A stretch of 64,000 nt of DNA from Flavonifractor sp. An10 (GTDB lineage Bacteria; Bacillota; Clostridia; Oscillospirales; Oscillospiraceae): the NCBI RefSeq assembly GCF_002161215.1, contig NZ_NFMB01000004.1, forward strand, positions 310,001-374,000, written 5' to 3'. A program made the position numbers and the translations under genes. The notes under the pieces were generated by a model. It saw only the letters and a list, made by a program, of their open reading frames with translations, was not told the origin of the DNA and made no database searches. This document shows positions 1 to 9,450 of the stretch, in pieces. Numbering within the stretch: the first letter of the stretch is position 1; the number at the start of each line of letters is the position of its first letter.

Positions 1-180
1 TGAAACGGAAGCAGTACTCGTTCAGATAGGCCTGAAGGTAGGTTTTAGGTAGGCCGTGGTAAGTCCCCAGGCTGAAGGCTTTGACGTTGCTGACCACAAC
101 GTGCAGCCAATGTGGCAGGCCGGAGCTGAGACCGTAAGGTCTGTACTCATGGATGTAATCTAGTCTGTCTTTCCAAAGAT
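1..180 (-). pseudogene. IS1595-type transposase, C-terminal fragment
   Basis: Read on the - strand, this stretch encodes residues resembling the end of an IS1595-family DDE transposase: LDYIHEYRPYG, then WLHVVVSNVKAFSLGTYHG, then LQAYLNEYCFRF. In that family the asparagine and following segments complete the catalytic core, and the domain ends with a 'YLDEFCYRFNRR'-like tail. The reading runs off the left edge of the window, so the stop codon is not visible. Upstream (above about 180) the frame loses any family resemblance. I take it as a broken copy, but an intact gene starting elsewhere cannot be fully excluded. Family assignment rests on remembered motifs only. Confidence 0.55.
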
Positions 181-345
181 AAGGTTACAGGGTTCTGTGC
201 CCTACTTTTTGATGCTTGAAAAAGTGCCCGACAGTCAGTATAAAGTCGCTCCAGCGAGATGCTGGGCCTACTCGCCTTCACATGCCATGTCGTGTGCCTG
301 CCCCCTCAAGTCTATTATATACCAAATTACAACTTGCTGTGTCTA

Positions 346-507
346 GGGCTTGTTTGAAAATTGGCGATGTGCCCAGCGGCGAGGGATTTTGGGCCGCTGG
401 CAAGCAATTTTTTCGCGGGAATCCTGACGGATTTCAAGGAAAAATTGCGCCGTCCAGGGGACAAAAGACCCGTCGATTGGGCATGTTGATATTTTTCAAA
501 CAAGTCC
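346..507. mobile_element. 162-bp MITE, copy 1
   Basis: A 162-bp element with terminal inverted repeats (GGGCTTGTTTGAAAA at the left, complement of GGACTTGTTTGAAAA at the right) flanked by TA on both sides (344-345 and 508-509). It closely matches another 162-bp segment at 30671-30832. Its ends match the ends of the 847-bp IS copies at 25665 and 31413 (GGNCTTGTTTGAAAA), also with TA duplication. It encodes no protein and looks like a non-autonomous passenger mobilised by that IS. Confidence 0.8.
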
Positions 508-632
508 TAGGTGCACTGTGTTTCATTCTTTTTGGTGCTTTGGAGTGCAGTGGAAAGAATCATAAAAATGAGCACAATATAAAGGCCTTCGCCCAGCGCC
601 AACTTGAAAAGGCAGAAAACATTGGTTATCGG

Positions 633-1180
633 TTATTTGTGTTCAGCCTGGCCAGTGGAAGCCAAGTCCACAGGCCGCTGATTATCCGACGTTGAAAGGA
701 AGTCCCTGACATTTGCATAATAGCGTCGCAGGGACTTGTTAACCCCCGCTATTATGTAGACATAAGTAAGAGGTTTTTGCTCGGCGCGTTTTACGGTCGA
801 GAAACTGGAATACCGGCTTATCCGCTGGGGCACTCCGAAGATGACAGCCTATACCGTTAAACTGTGTCTTGTGGAGGTATGGAGCGCCATGCTTGGGGGG
901 TGTTGTTGCGCACGCTCTTTTCCCCGGACTGATTGGGTATGGGGGCTGCCCCGGCTAATGCGACAAGGGCCTGCTTACGTTCAAAACGGCGAACATCTCC
1001 AATCTCTGCCATGATCTGAGGGCCGAAGGACACCCCAACGCCGTACATCTCCATGACCACGGGGTGTCCTGGGAGCATAAGGTCAGATGGTTTATCTCAG
1101 CACGGTAGATCTCTACAGCTCGGGATATGCTGGTGACTTGCTTGGCGGCTTCCTGCACAAATCGAACACTGCGAATAGGA
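633..1180 (-). pseudogene. IS110-family transposase, decayed C-terminal part
   Basis: Several - strand frames together reconstruct the C-terminal half of an IS110/IS1111-type (DEDD) transposase. They include VQEAAKQVTSISRAVEIYR (about 1170-1100), then LPGHPVVMEMYGVGVSFGP and QIMAEIGDVRRFERKQALVA (1078-945), then KRAEQKPLTYVYIIAGVNK and SLRRYYANVRDFL (about 790-690). In the family this region carries the helix-hairpin-helix and the conserved 'GIGP..A..L..E.GD..RF' segment. The pieces lie in different frames and lack the N-terminal RuvC-like domain, so it is a remnant. Confidence 0.65.
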
Positions 1181-1328
1181 CTTTCCGACGGACGTAAAAG
1201 CCGTTGGAATAGTAAGTCAGGCCATTATCTTTCTATTCTAATAGTTTAGGCAACGAGATGTCCCATGCCTATGGCAGGCTGTCATAAACCAAGGGGCAAA
1301 TCTATAGTAACCAGGTATAGTCATAAAA
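1181..1328. other. Leader region of the polysaccharide locus, no gene seen
   Basis: This AT-rich stretch separates the IS110 remnant from the first glycosyltransferase. I see no open reading frame with family resemblance. It is the natural place for a promoter of the long + strand gene run, but I could not identify a convincing -35/-10 pair. Confidence 0.4.
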
Positions 1329-2450
1329 ATGAAGTCCATTGTAATCAACGCTTTACAATATAAACAAAATAGTTCAGGTATTGGCGTAATGATACATGAG
1401 TTGTTTTCACGATTTGTAGCGATTACACCCCGTCCCAGTACGGTTATTCTTCCACGGGATGGACCTGAATTTAAAGCCAGTGGAAAGGCAAAAATCGTTC
1501 CGATTCCATGGACATATGGCCAAACGATTCGCAGGCTTTTTTTTCAATCAGTTTGGTTGGGTCGTCTCTATGGAAAAAATTCGATTTTGTTGACAACAGA
1601 TTCGAAAACGCCGTTTTTCTTGCCGAAAAGCTGTACATTAATTCCACTTGTAACTGATCTGGCTGTGTTTCGTATGCCGGAGGTGTATCAATGGTCCAGA
1701 GTATTGTGGTGGAAGCTTCAATATCGATACTTGTGTAAGCGCGCAGATTTTTTCTTGACGATTTCACAGTTTACAAAGGAAGAAATGATAGACGTTCTCA
1801 AAATCCCGGCTGAGAAAATCTACGTTGTCCCCTGTGCAGCTTCTCCACGGTTTGCCCCAATGACCGACCACACGCAAAAGGATACGGTCCGGGAAAAGTA
1901 TCGCTTACCCCAGAAATTTCTGTTATTTGTCGGGAACAACAATCCAAGGAAAAATCTAAAGAGGATTATGCAAGCCTTTGATATTCTAAAGGATCAAGAA
2001 AAAATCCCGCATCAATTAATCATTGCTGGCGAACAGGGGTGGAAATTTAAACCGGAAGATGTGCTGCGTATCATTCAACACCCAGATGCGATCCGCTTTA
2101 TTGGATTTGTTCCGGACGAAGATATGCCAACCCTCTATTCGATGGCCGATTTATTTTTATTTCCTACATTATATGAAGGGTTTGGAATCCCAGTGCTTGA
2201 GGCACAGATGTGTGGGACCCCGGTCCTTACAAGCGGCAGTTCATCCATGCGTGAGGTCGGCGGTCAGGGCGCAGTCTATGTGAATCCATACCGTGAGGCC
2301 GACATTGGGGCAGGGATTTTAGAAGTGTTAAAGGATCCGAGGGCTGCACAGGATCTGATTGCCAAAGGATTTGAAAATGTAAAACGTTTTTCCTGGGATA
2401 GTTCGGCTCAGTTATTAAACACGATTATTGAAGAGGAAGTTAAGGAATGA
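1329..2450 (+). CDS. GT4-family glycosyltransferase
   Basis: 373-aa glycosyltransferase of the GT-B fold, group 1 (GT4). The N-terminal half has the usual loop 'SSGIGVMIHEL' near residue 16. The C-terminal half has the acceptor start 'LFVGNNNPRKNLKRIMQAF' (about 200-220), then 'IRFIGFVPDEDMPTLYSMAD', then the nucleotide-sugar signature 'FPTLYEGFGIPVLEAQMCGTPVL' with the E-x7-E pair. It probably transfers a mannose, rhamnose or similar sugar from a GDP-linked donor, given the pathway encoded directly downstream. It is cytoplasmic or membrane-associated. It is the first gene of the run and its stop overlaps the next start (ATGA, 2447-2450), indicating translational coupling. Exact sugar and linkage cannot be read from sequence. 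Confidence 0.88.
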   Translation: MKSIVINALQYKQNSSGIGVMIHELFSRFVAITPRPSTVILPRDGPEFKASGKAKIVPIPWTYGQTIRRLFFQSVWLGRLYGKNSILLTTDSKTPFFLPKSCTLIPLVTDLAVFRMPEVYQWSRVLWWKLQYRYLCKRADFFLTISQFTKEEMIDVLKIPAEKIYVVPCAASPRFAPMTDHTQKDTVREKYRLPQKFLLFVGNNNPRKNLKRIMQAFDILKDQEKIPHQLIIAGEQGWKFKPEDVLRIIQHPDAIRFIGFVPDEDMPTLYSMADLFLFPTLYEGFGIPVLEAQMCGTPVLTSGSSSMREVGGQGAVYVNPYREADIGAGILEVLKDPRAAQDLIAKGFENVKRFSWDSSAQLLNTIIEEEVKE

Positions 2451-4141
2451 GAAACATTCAAGAGATTTACCAGCGTTGGCTGGTACAGACCACAGAAAAT
2501 AGAGAACTCCATGACGAGTTGATTTCCATTCAAAACGATACGGCTGCGATTGAAGATCGGTTTTATCGAGACCTAGAGTTTGGCACCGGTGGACTTCGGG
2601 GCGTTTTAGGCGCCGGCAGTAACCGAATGAACATTTACACGGTGGCCAGAGCAACCCAGGGATATTGTAATTATTTGAGAAAACATTTTGATATCCCCAT
2701 GGTGGCTATTGCGTATGACAGTCGGATCCACTCAGATTTATTTGCACAGACTGCGGCTGGAGTGTTTGCGGCGAATCGCATTATGGTTCATCTGTATCCT
2801 AAATTGATGCCGACTCCAGCCCTTTCATTTGCAGTGCGCGATTTTCATTGCAACGGCGGCATTGTAATTACAGCTAGTCATAATCCATCGAAATATAACG
2901 GATATAAAGTCTATGGTGCGGACGGCTGTCAGATTACTACTGAAGCGGCGGAAGAGATTCAACAGGAAATCGATATGATTGACCCATTTACTCAGGTGGC
3001 GAGCATGACGTTTGAGGAAGCGATTCAATGTGACATGGTTTCCTATATCGGAATAGACGCTGTGCGGAGATACCTAAGTGCGGTGAGTAAAACCTCAATT
3101 TTACCAAACAATGTATCAAGAGACGTTTCGATTGTTTATACCCCCTTGAACGGAACCGGTATATCTTGTGTTCCGCAATGCCTCGAGAGGAATGGATTTA
3201 CGAATATTGTTATTCCAGATGAGCAAAAGAAGCCAGATGGAAACTTTCCAACCTGCCCCTATCCAAATCCGGAAGTGAAGGAAGCGCTGACCGTGGGGTT
3301 GGACTGGGCCAAGCGGACGGAAAGCGACTTATTGCTTGCGACGGATCCGGATTGTGACCGGGTGGGTGCGGCCATCCGAAGCAATGACGAGTATGTGCTC
3401 ATCACCGGCAATGAAATGGGCGTTCTTCTGCTGGATTTTATCTGCAAAATGCGCCTAGAACACAACACAATGCCCCACGATCCTGTGGCGGTGAAAACCA
3501 TTGTGACTACCCCTATGGCGGCCAAAATTGCGGCTCATTATGGCGTGCAGCTCATCGATGTGCTGACTGGATTTAAGTTTATCGGTGAACAGATCGGCTT
3601 GTTGGAGCAGAAAGGCGAGACCGACCGGTATATTTTCGGCTTTGAAGAAAGCTATGGCTATCTGAGCGGAAGCTTTGTCCGGGACAAGGATGCAGTGAAT
3701 GCGTCGCTGCTGATTTGTGAGCTGTTTGCCTACTATAAAGCACAAGATAAGTCCCTGCTGGATGTGTTGATGGAGCTATATCAACAGTATGGGTTTTATG
3801 AGAGCCGCCTTCTCTCCTTTGCCTTTGAAGGGGCTAGTGGATTTGCGAAAATGCAGGCATTTATGGAAGATTTGCGAAAGAATTCTCCAAGGGAACTAGC
3901 AGGTTATACCGTAGAAAAGGTCATTGACTACCAGACCGATGCAACGGGCCTTCCCAAATCAAATGTTTTGCGATTCTTCTTAAACGGAGGGGGGGAGGCT
4001 GTGATACGGCCTTCCGGTACAGAGCCAAAGTTAAAAGTATATTTAACAGCAATAGGAACGAGTCGCAATGAAGTGAAATGTGCAACAGTACAGTTGTCAG
4101 ATTGGTTTTATCAAATGATGAAAGATAAAGGAGCTCCTTGA
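2447..4141 (+). CDS. Phosphomannomutase / phosphoglucomutase
   Basis: 564-aa alpha-D-phosphohexomutase. It shows the catalytic phosphoserine loop ITASHNPSKYNGYKVYG (about residue 140), the metal-binding loop ATDPDCDRVGAA (about 300), the sugar-binding loop FGFEESYGYLSG (about 395) and the phosphate-binding 'RPSGTEPKLKVYL' near the C-terminus (about 530). The length is that of the long PGM/PMM subfamily rather than the 450-aa ManB type. It interconverts hexose 6- and 1-phosphates. Lying between glycosyltransferases and next to the isomerase and GDP-mannose pyrophosphorylase genes, its likely job here is Man-6-P to Man-1-P. Substrate preference (glucose or mannose) is inference. Confidence 0.9.
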   Translation: MRNIQEIYQRWLVQTTENRELHDELISIQNDTAAIEDRFYRDLEFGTGGLRGVLGAGSNRMNIYTVARATQGYCNYLRKHFDIPMVAIAYDSRIHSDLFAQTAAGVFAANRIMVHLYPKLMPTPALSFAVRDFHCNGGIVITASHNPSKYNGYKVYGADGCQITTEAAEEIQQEIDMIDPFTQVASMTFEEAIQCDMVSYIGIDAVRRYLSAVSKTSILPNNVSRDVSIVYTPLNGTGISCVPQCLERNGFTNIVIPDEQKKPDGNFPTCPYPNPEVKEALTVGLDWAKRTESDLLLATDPDCDRVGAAIRSNDEYVLITGNEMGVLLLDFICKMRLEHNTMPHDPVAVKTIVTTPMAAKIAAHYGVQLIDVLTGFKFIGEQIGLLEQKGETDRYIFGFEESYGYLSGSFVRDKDAVNASLLICELFAYYKAQDKSLLDVLMELYQQYGFYESRLLSFAFEGASGFAKMQAFMEDLRKNSPRELAGYTVEKVIDYQTDATGLPKSNVLRFFLNGGGEAVIRPSGTEPKLKVYLTAIGTSRNEVKCATVQLSDWFYQMMKDKGAP

Positions 4142-5389
4142 ATGGATAATACACCATTGTGGAAGAGGGCTGCAAAAAAAATCACTTCGCAACATACACG
4201 CGAATGTATAAAACGAGCCATTTTTCAAGGCTATTTTAGTATCCACAACATACATTCCAAAAGAGGAATCAACAAGAAGTTTGGTGTAAATTTGGTCGGA
4301 CACATACGTGGTGACTTTGGATTAGGAGAGAGTTGTCGTATTTTAGCAAATATATTACAGGAATCCGAAATTCCTTTTTCTGTATATAATGTTTCGCAAA
4401 ACAGTACGGCTTCTGAAAACGACATGACATGGATGAGTTTTGAACAAGAGGACTTTCCATATGCCATAAATTTGATACACTTAAATCCCAATGAAATCGC
4501 AAGCGTGGTTTGGACACTACCGTATAAACAATTAAGCTCATGTTATAATATTGCTTTTTGGCTGTGGGAACTGCCAGAATTCCCCAAAGAGTGGAATTAT
4601 GCGTTTCAATTGTTTGATGAAATATGGACACCCGCTGAATTTGTTTCTGAAGCGATTCAAAAGTGTACTTCTAAGCCAGTTTTTACGATACCATATGGAT
4701 TTAATGAACCAATAACAGATGTTGCTTATAATCGAACGTTTTTTGCTCTCCCCCAAAAAACATTTCTCTTTTTAATTTCTTATGATGGAAACAGCGTCTC
4801 TGAGCGCAAGAATCCATTAGGAGCAATTCGTGCATATTGTGAGGCTTTTTCTGCAGATGAGCGCAATGTTGGGATTGTGATTAAGGCGACACACGCGAAA
4901 GGACAGGATTTAGAAGCTATTAATCAATATTTAAGTGGATATCCAAATGTGTATATATTAACTCAAAGTTATAACAAAATAGAATTTAACAGTTTAATTC
5001 GATGTGTTGACGCATATGTCTCACTACACCGTGCAGAAGGTTTTGGACTTGTGATGGCAGAAGCAATGCTGCTTGAAACACCAGTCATTGCAACGGCGTG
5101 GTCAGCGAATCTTGAGTATATGGATTCAAATACGGCCTGTTTAGTGGACGCTGACGTAGTAGAACTGACGGATGATATTCCACCATATCATAGAGGAAAT
5201 CATTGGGCACAGCCAAATGAACAGCAAGCCGCACAGTGGATGCGTAAGTTATATGATGACCGACAGTTTGCAAAACGGATAGCCTTAAATGCAAAGGAAT
5301 ATATGGGACTTCATATGACAACGAAGTGTGCCGCTCAAAGGATGAAAGAAAGGTTAGGGCGACTGGAGTTGACTCTGGAAAATGGATAA
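4142..5389 (+). CDS. GT4-like glycosyltransferase
   Basis: 415-aa GT-B glycosyltransferase. An N-terminal segment 'FGVNLVGHIRGDFGLGESCR' (about residue 50) is typical of GT4 enzymes that begin with a donor-binding G-rich loop. The C-terminal domain has 'VDAYVSLHRAEGFGLVMAEAM' with the E-x7-E signature and 'LLETPVIATAWSANLEYM'. The start directly follows the previous stop and has an AAAGGAG ribosome site a few bases upstream. The base composition is more AT-rich than its neighbours, suggesting separate acquisition. Its stop overlaps the following mannose-6-phosphate isomerase gene by 8 bases. It is part of the polymer-building machinery; linkage unknown. Confidence 0.85.
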   Translation: MDNTPLWKRAAKKITSQHTRECIKRAIFQGYFSIHNIHSKRGINKKFGVNLVGHIRGDFGLGESCRILANILQESEIPFSVYNVSQNSTASENDMTWMSFEQEDFPYAINLIHLNPNEIASVVWTLPYKQLSSCYNIAFWLWELPEFPKEWNYAFQLFDEIWTPAEFVSEAIQKCTSKPVFTIPYGFNEPITDVAYNRTFFALPQKTFLFLISYDGNSVSERKNPLGAIRAYCEAFSADERNVGIVIKATHAKGQDLEAINQYLSGYPNVYILTQSYNKIEFNSLIRCVDAYVSLHRAEGFGLVMAEAMLLETPVIATAWSANLEYMDSNTACLVDADVVELTDDIPPYHRGNHWAQPNEQQAAQWMRKLYDDRQFAKRIALNAKEYMGLHMTTKCAAQRMKERLGRLELTLENG

Positions 5390-6356
5390 TATGAAATGCT
5401 ATCCGTTGAAAATGCTTCCCTGCTACAAGGAATACTTGTGGGGCGGGAATCGTTTGAAAAGAGACTACGGGAAGGCGGATGCTCCGGACGTGACCGCAGA
5501 GAGTTGGGAGCTTTCTTGCCATCCAGATGGCTGTTCCGTGGTTGAAAACGGAGCCTATAAGGGCTGGGATATCCGGCAGCTGGACGAATTCAATCATGAC
5601 GGGTTTTGTGGAACGGAATGCCAGAAAGATCGGTTTCCGCTTTTGGTCAAGCTGATCGATGCGAAACGAGACTTATCCATTCAAGTGCATCCTTCGGATG
5701 AGAGCGCTTTGTCCGCTCAGGGCGAAAGCGGGAAAGCAGAGATGTGGTATATCGTGGACTGTGAACCACAGGCCAGTATTTATTTGGGATTTTCCAAACA
5801 AGTGACGAAGGAAGAGTTCCTTCGTCGGGCCTCCGATGGGACCATCTGTGATATACTAAACAAAGTACCGGTTTCCCGAGGAGATGTATTTTATATTCTC
5901 CCCGGGACTATCCATGCCATCGGCGCGGGAATTGTCATCGCAGAGATCCAGCAGAATTCAAATACCACGTTCCGCATTTATGACTATCAAAGGCGAGGAG
6001 CGGATGGTAAGTTGCGGCCGCTTCATCTGGAGCGCGCCGCAGAGGTTTTGGACTATGCACCGATTGTTCCGGAGGAGTGCAAGGCAAACAGTTGCGTGAC
6101 GTTTCCTGAGTTTACCATAACCGAGATGTTTTCCTGCCGCTACTTTCGGGCTCATCGTGTCGATGTGCATAAGGGTGTGGAGCTGGTTTGCGATGGACGG
6201 TCCTTCCAGCACATTTTATGTGTGGAGGGGAAAGGGAGTATTTCTGTGGGCGGAGGGATCTATTCCATTCGAAAAGGGGATTCATATCTCATGCCTGCGG
6301 CATCGGGAAAATATAAAATTGAAGGAGAGTGCCGCGTACTGGTCTCTCGGGTATGA
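5382..6356 (+). CDS. manA: Mannose-6-phosphate isomerase, class I
   Basis: 324-aa type I phosphomannose isomerase (cupin metalloenzyme). Visible hallmarks are the N-terminal 'YLWGGNRLKRDYGK', 'ESWELSCHPDG', the zinc site region 'LSIQVHPSDESALSAQGE', 'KAEMWYIVDCEP', 'GDVFYILPGTIHAIGAGIVI' and 'IQQNSNTTFRIYDYQR'. It converts fructose-6-phosphate to mannose-6-phosphate, the entry step of GDP-mannose synthesis. With the mutase and pyrophosphorylase genes flanking it, this completes the Fru-6-P to GDP-Man route inside one operon. ATG at 5391 is an alternative start three codons in. Confidence 0.93.
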   Translation: MDNMKCYPLKMLPCYKEYLWGGNRLKRDYGKADAPDVTAESWELSCHPDGCSVVENGAYKGWDIRQLDEFNHDGFCGTECQKDRFPLLVKLIDAKRDLSIQVHPSDESALSAQGESGKAEMWYIVDCEPQASIYLGFSKQVTKEEFLRRASDGTICDILNKVPVSRGDVFYILPGTIHAIGAGIVIAEIQQNSNTTFRIYDYQRRGADGKLRPLHLERAAEVLDYAPIVPEECKANSCVTFPEFTITEMFSCRYFRAHRVDVHKGVELVCDGRSFQHILCVEGKGSISVGGGIYSIRKGDSYLMPAASGKYKIEGECRVLVSRV

Positions 6357-6370
6357 AAGGAAGAACGACT

Positions 6371-7441
6371 TTGAAAAAAACAGCGTTGATTATGGCCGGC
6401 GGCCGCGGGGAGCGTTTCTGGCCCAAGAGCCGAAAGAGCCTTCCGAAGCAGTTTTTGTCTCTGACCGATGACGGCAAGACGATGATCCAACTGACGGTAG
6501 AGCGCATTTTGCCGTTAGTCAATATGGAAGATATCTATATTTCCACCAACCGAGACTATAAGGATCTGGTTCGCCAGCAGCTACCAGATATTCCAGCGGA
6601 GAACATTTTATGTGAGCCGGTGGGAAGAAACACAGCCCCCTGCATTGGCCTGGGTGCCGTCTATATGGAAAAGAACTATGGCGACGCGATGATGATCGTG
6701 CTGCCTTCCGATCATCTGATTAAATACAATAAGATTTTTATCAATACGTTAAAGGATGCCTGTGAGGTGGCGGAGCAGGGGGAGAATTTGGTGACCCTGG
6801 GCATTACTCCGGATTGTCCAGAGACCGGGTACGGCTACATCAAATTTTTGCCGGAGACTACATTAGGCCGGGCTTTTGCAGTGGAGCGGTTTGTGGAGAA
6901 GCCGGATTTGGAGACCGCAAAAGCATATCTCGCGTCTGAGCAGTATCTGTGGAACAGCGGTATGTTTATCTGGAAGGTATCCAGTATTTTGAAGAATCTG
7001 GAGGAGTACCTGCCGGAGACCTATGCGGGCCTGCGCAAAATTGAAGAAGCCATTGGGACAGAGCAGGAACCGCAGGTGCTGGAGCGGGAATTTCATTCGT
7101 TCAAGTCGGAATCCATTGATTACGGCGTTATGGAGAAGGCAAAAAATATCTACATTCTGAGCGGCTCTTTTGGGTGGGATGACGTGGGGTCCTGGCTGGC
7201 CGTAGAACGGATTCGTACGAGCAATGAATTTGGCAACGTGATCAACGGGAATGCCATAACGGTGGACACAAAAAATACCATTATCCAAGGCGGCAATAAG
7301 TTGATTGCCGCAGTAGGCTTAGACAATATGATTGTAGTGGATACCGAGGACGCACTGTTGATTTGTGCGAAGGAGCATGCAGGAGATATTAAAAAGGTGT
7401 TGGAAAATTTGAAAATCTGCAACCGGACCGAATATCTCTAA
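6371..7441 (+). CDS. manC: Mannose-1-phosphate guanylyltransferase
   Basis: About 356-aa GDP-mannose pyrophosphorylase. The N-terminus has the nucleotidyltransferase signature AGGRGERFWPKSRKSLPKQF. Further motifs are 'VLPSDHLI', 'TGYGYIKF', 'VEKPDLETAKAYL', 'WNSGMFIWK' and 'SIDYGVMEK', which is typical of ManC; there is no fused isomerase domain, consistent with the separate manA upstream. I chose the TTG at 6371 because AAGGAAG lies 8 bases before it and homologues begin with KKTALIMAGG; an ATG at 6353 overlapping the manA stop is the alternative. It makes GDP-mannose from Man-1-P and GTP for the dehydratase encoded next. Confidence 0.93.
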   Translation: MKKTALIMAGGRGERFWPKSRKSLPKQFLSLTDDGKTMIQLTVERILPLVNMEDIYISTNRDYKDLVRQQLPDIPAENILCEPVGRNTAPCIGLGAVYMEKNYGDAMMIVLPSDHLIKYNKIFINTLKDACEVAEQGENLVTLGITPDCPETGYGYIKFLPETTLGRAFAVERFVEKPDLETAKAYLASEQYLWNSGMFIWKVSSILKNLEEYLPETYAGLRKIEEAIGTEQEPQVLEREFHSFKSESIDYGVMEKAKNIYILSGSFGWDDVGSWLAVERIRTSNEFGNVINGNAITVDTKNTIIQGGNKLIAAVGLDNMIVVDTEDALLICAKEHAGDIKKVLENLKICNRTEYL

Positions 7442-7477
7442 ATGGCTGGATCAAATAAGTAGAAAGGGAATAAGACT

Positions 7478-8518
7478 ATGAAACGTGCATTGATTACTGG
7501 AATTACTGGTCAGGACGGCTCTTACCTGGCGGAGCTGCTGTTGGAAAAGGGCTATGAGGTCCACGGCATGACCCGGCGGGCTTCGCTGCCCAACACAGAT
7601 CGGATTGCCCATCTTCTGGACAAGATTACGCTGCATGACGGCGACCTGAGCGATTCCAGCAGCATCATTCGGATCATGAACCTGGTTCGCCCGGACGAGA
7701 TCTACAATCTGGCGGCCCAGAGTCATGTCCAGGTGAGCTTTGACGTGCCGGAGTATTCCGGCGATGTGGACGCGCTGGGCGTGCTTCGGATGCTGGAGGC
7801 CATTCGGATTCTGGGGATGGAAAAGACCTGCCGGTTCTATCAGGCGTCTACTTCGGAGTTGTATGGAAAAGTGGAAGAGGTGCCTCAGCGTGAGACCACC
7901 CCGTTCCATCCCTATAGCCCCTATGCCATTGCCAAGCAGTACGGCTTTTGGATGGTGAAGGAGTACCGGGAGGCCTACGGCATGTTTGCCGTCAACGGCA
8001 TTCTGTTCAACCATGAGTCGGAGCGCCGGGGAGAGACCTTTGTAACCCGGAAGATCACCCGGGCGGCCGGTCGGATCGCCTGCGGGCTTCAGGATAAGCT
8101 TCAGTTAGGGAATCTGGACAGCAAACGGGACTGGGGCTATGCCAAAGATTATGTGGAGTGTATGTGGCTGATGCTCCAGCATGACACGCCGGAGGATTTT
8201 GTCATTGCAACCGGCGTACAACACACGGTTCGGGAGTTCACCACGCTGGCATTTGCCCACGACGGCATCGAGTTGGAGTGGCAGGGCAGCGGCTTGGAGG
8301 AGAAGGGGATTGACAAAGCGACCGGGAAGGTGTTAGTAGAAGTCAACCCCGCCTGGTTCCGCCCCACCGATGTGGACAACCTGTGGGGCGACCCCACTAA
8401 GGCGAAAACCGTACTAGGCTGGAATCCCCAGAAGACCAGCTATGAGCAGTTGTGTGCTCTTATGGCGGAGCACGACCTGCAGTTGGCCAAGAGAGAAAAG
8501 GCGGCACAGCAGGCATGA
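7478..8518 (+). CDS. gmd: GDP-mannose 4,6-dehydratase
   Basis: 346-aa short-chain dehydrogenase-type enzyme with the NAD(P)-binding motif [20 protein letters not shown] at the N-terminus, '[13 protein letters not shown]', the catalytic Thr/Ser region '[16 protein letters not shown]', the YxxxK pair in [13 protein letters not shown], and '[20 protein letters not shown]', all diagnostic of Gmd. It converts GDP-D-mannose to GDP-4-keto-6-deoxy-D-mannose. It is followed, with an ATGA overlap, by a reductase gene, so the keto product would be used immediately. A GAAAGGG ribosome site precedes the ATG. Confidence 0.96.
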   Translation: MKRALITGITGQDGSYLAELLLEKGYEVHGMTRRASLPNTDRIAHLLDKITLHDGDLSDSSSIIRIMNLVRPDEIYNLAAQSHVQVSFDVPEYSGDVDALGVLRMLEAIRILGMEKTCRFYQASTSELYGKVEEVPQRETTPFHPYSPYAIAKQYGFWMVKEYREAYGMFAVNGILFNHESERRGETFVTRKITRAAGRIACGLQDKLQLGNLDSKRDWGYAKDYVECMWLMLQHDTPEDFVIATGVQHTVREFTTLAFAHDGIELEWQGSGLEEKGIDKATGKVLVEVNPAWFRPTDVDNLWGDPTKAKTVLGWNPQKTSYEQLCALMAEHDLQLAKREKAAQQA

Positions 8519-9429
8519 AAAAAGCGATAATAACCGGCAGTCAGGGGTTTGTGGGGCCATATCTGCGCCGGGAACTGGAGGAATGCGGGTATACCACGGT
8601 TGGACTGGACCTTCAGGAGGGGGACAACACCATAGTGGTGGATCTGCTGGACGCCGGTCAAGTTCGGACAGTGATTGCTCGGGAAATGCCGGACGTGGTC
8701 TTCCATCTGGCGGGCCAGGCCAACGTGGCCCGGTCCTGGAAGATTCCCCAAAAAACTGTGGAGCTCAACGTAGTGGCGGCTTTAAATCTGATGGAGGCAG
8801 TCCGGGTGGTAAGCCCGGACTGCCGTATGGTCATGGTGGGCTCCTCGGATCAATACGGAAACCTGGGTGAGGCGGGGCAAAGGGTGGACGAGTCCATCGT
8901 CACCCGGCCCCAGACTCCTTATGCGGTCTCTAAGAATGCTCAGGAGGAGATGTCCAGGATCTATGTACACGTCTACGGGATGAAGATCTGTATGACCCGT
9001 TCCTTTAACCACGGGGGAGCCGGACAGGCCAAAGGTTTTTTGATCCCCGATTTTGCCTCCGGCATTGTGGCGGTGGAGCAGGGAGAGGCCACCTGTTTGC
9101 GGGTGGGCAACCTGGAGGCCCAACGGGACTTCACCCATGTGAAAGATGTGGTGCGTGCCTACCGTCTGATTGCGGAAAAAGGTCATCCAGGCGAGATATA
9201 CAACGTGGGTTCTGGAACCACATATAGTGCTCAAGAAATTTTGGATAAACTGTGCGCTATGGCGAAGTGTGAAATTCCAGTTCAGCAGGCCCCAGAAAAG
9301 ATGCGCTTAAACGATACTCCAGTGATTTGCTGCGACCACAGTAAACTGACGCGGGATACCGGCTGGGAGCCGACAGTGACAATGGATGAAATGTTATCAC
9401 AGGTCATTGCTGAATGGCGTTCCAAATAG
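8515..9429 (+). CDS. rmd: GDP-4-keto-6-deoxy-D-mannose reductase (GDP-D-rhamnose forming)
   Basis: 304-aa extended SDR. It has the glycine motif [20 protein letters not shown], '[16 protein letters not shown]', the catalytic 'VGSSDQYGN' and [11 protein letters not shown] (YxxxK), then '[20 protein letters not shown]'. These features, and its position right after gmd, match Rmd, which reduces the 4-keto intermediate to GDP-D-rhamnose. The ATG at 8515 overlaps the gmd stop. A related SDR (GDP-L-fucose synthase type or a 4-keto reductase of other stereochemistry) cannot be excluded without alignment. It would supply D-rhamnose for the ABC-exported polymer. Confidence 0.85.
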   Translation: MKKAIITGSQGFVGPYLRRELEECGYTTVGLDLQEGDNTIVVDLLDAGQVRTVIAREMPDVVFHLAGQANVARSWKIPQKTVELNVVAALNLMEAVRVVSPDCRMVMVGSSDQYGNLGEAGQRVDESIVTRPQTPYAVSKNAQEEMSRIYVHVYGMKICMTRSFNHGGAGQAKGFLIPDFASGIVAVEQGEATCLRVGNLEAQRDFTHVKDVVRAYRLIAEKGHPGEIYNVGSGTTYSAQEILDKLCAMAKCEIPVQQAPEKMRLNDTPVICCDHSKLTRDTGWEPTVTMDEMLSQVIAEWRSK

Positions 9430-9450
9430 TGTAGCAGGGTGGGAGATTGC

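Noticed and set aside
216-695. A 159-codon frame spanning the first MITE
   Set aside because: It reads through the MITE and IS debris, has no family resemblance and no ribosome site.
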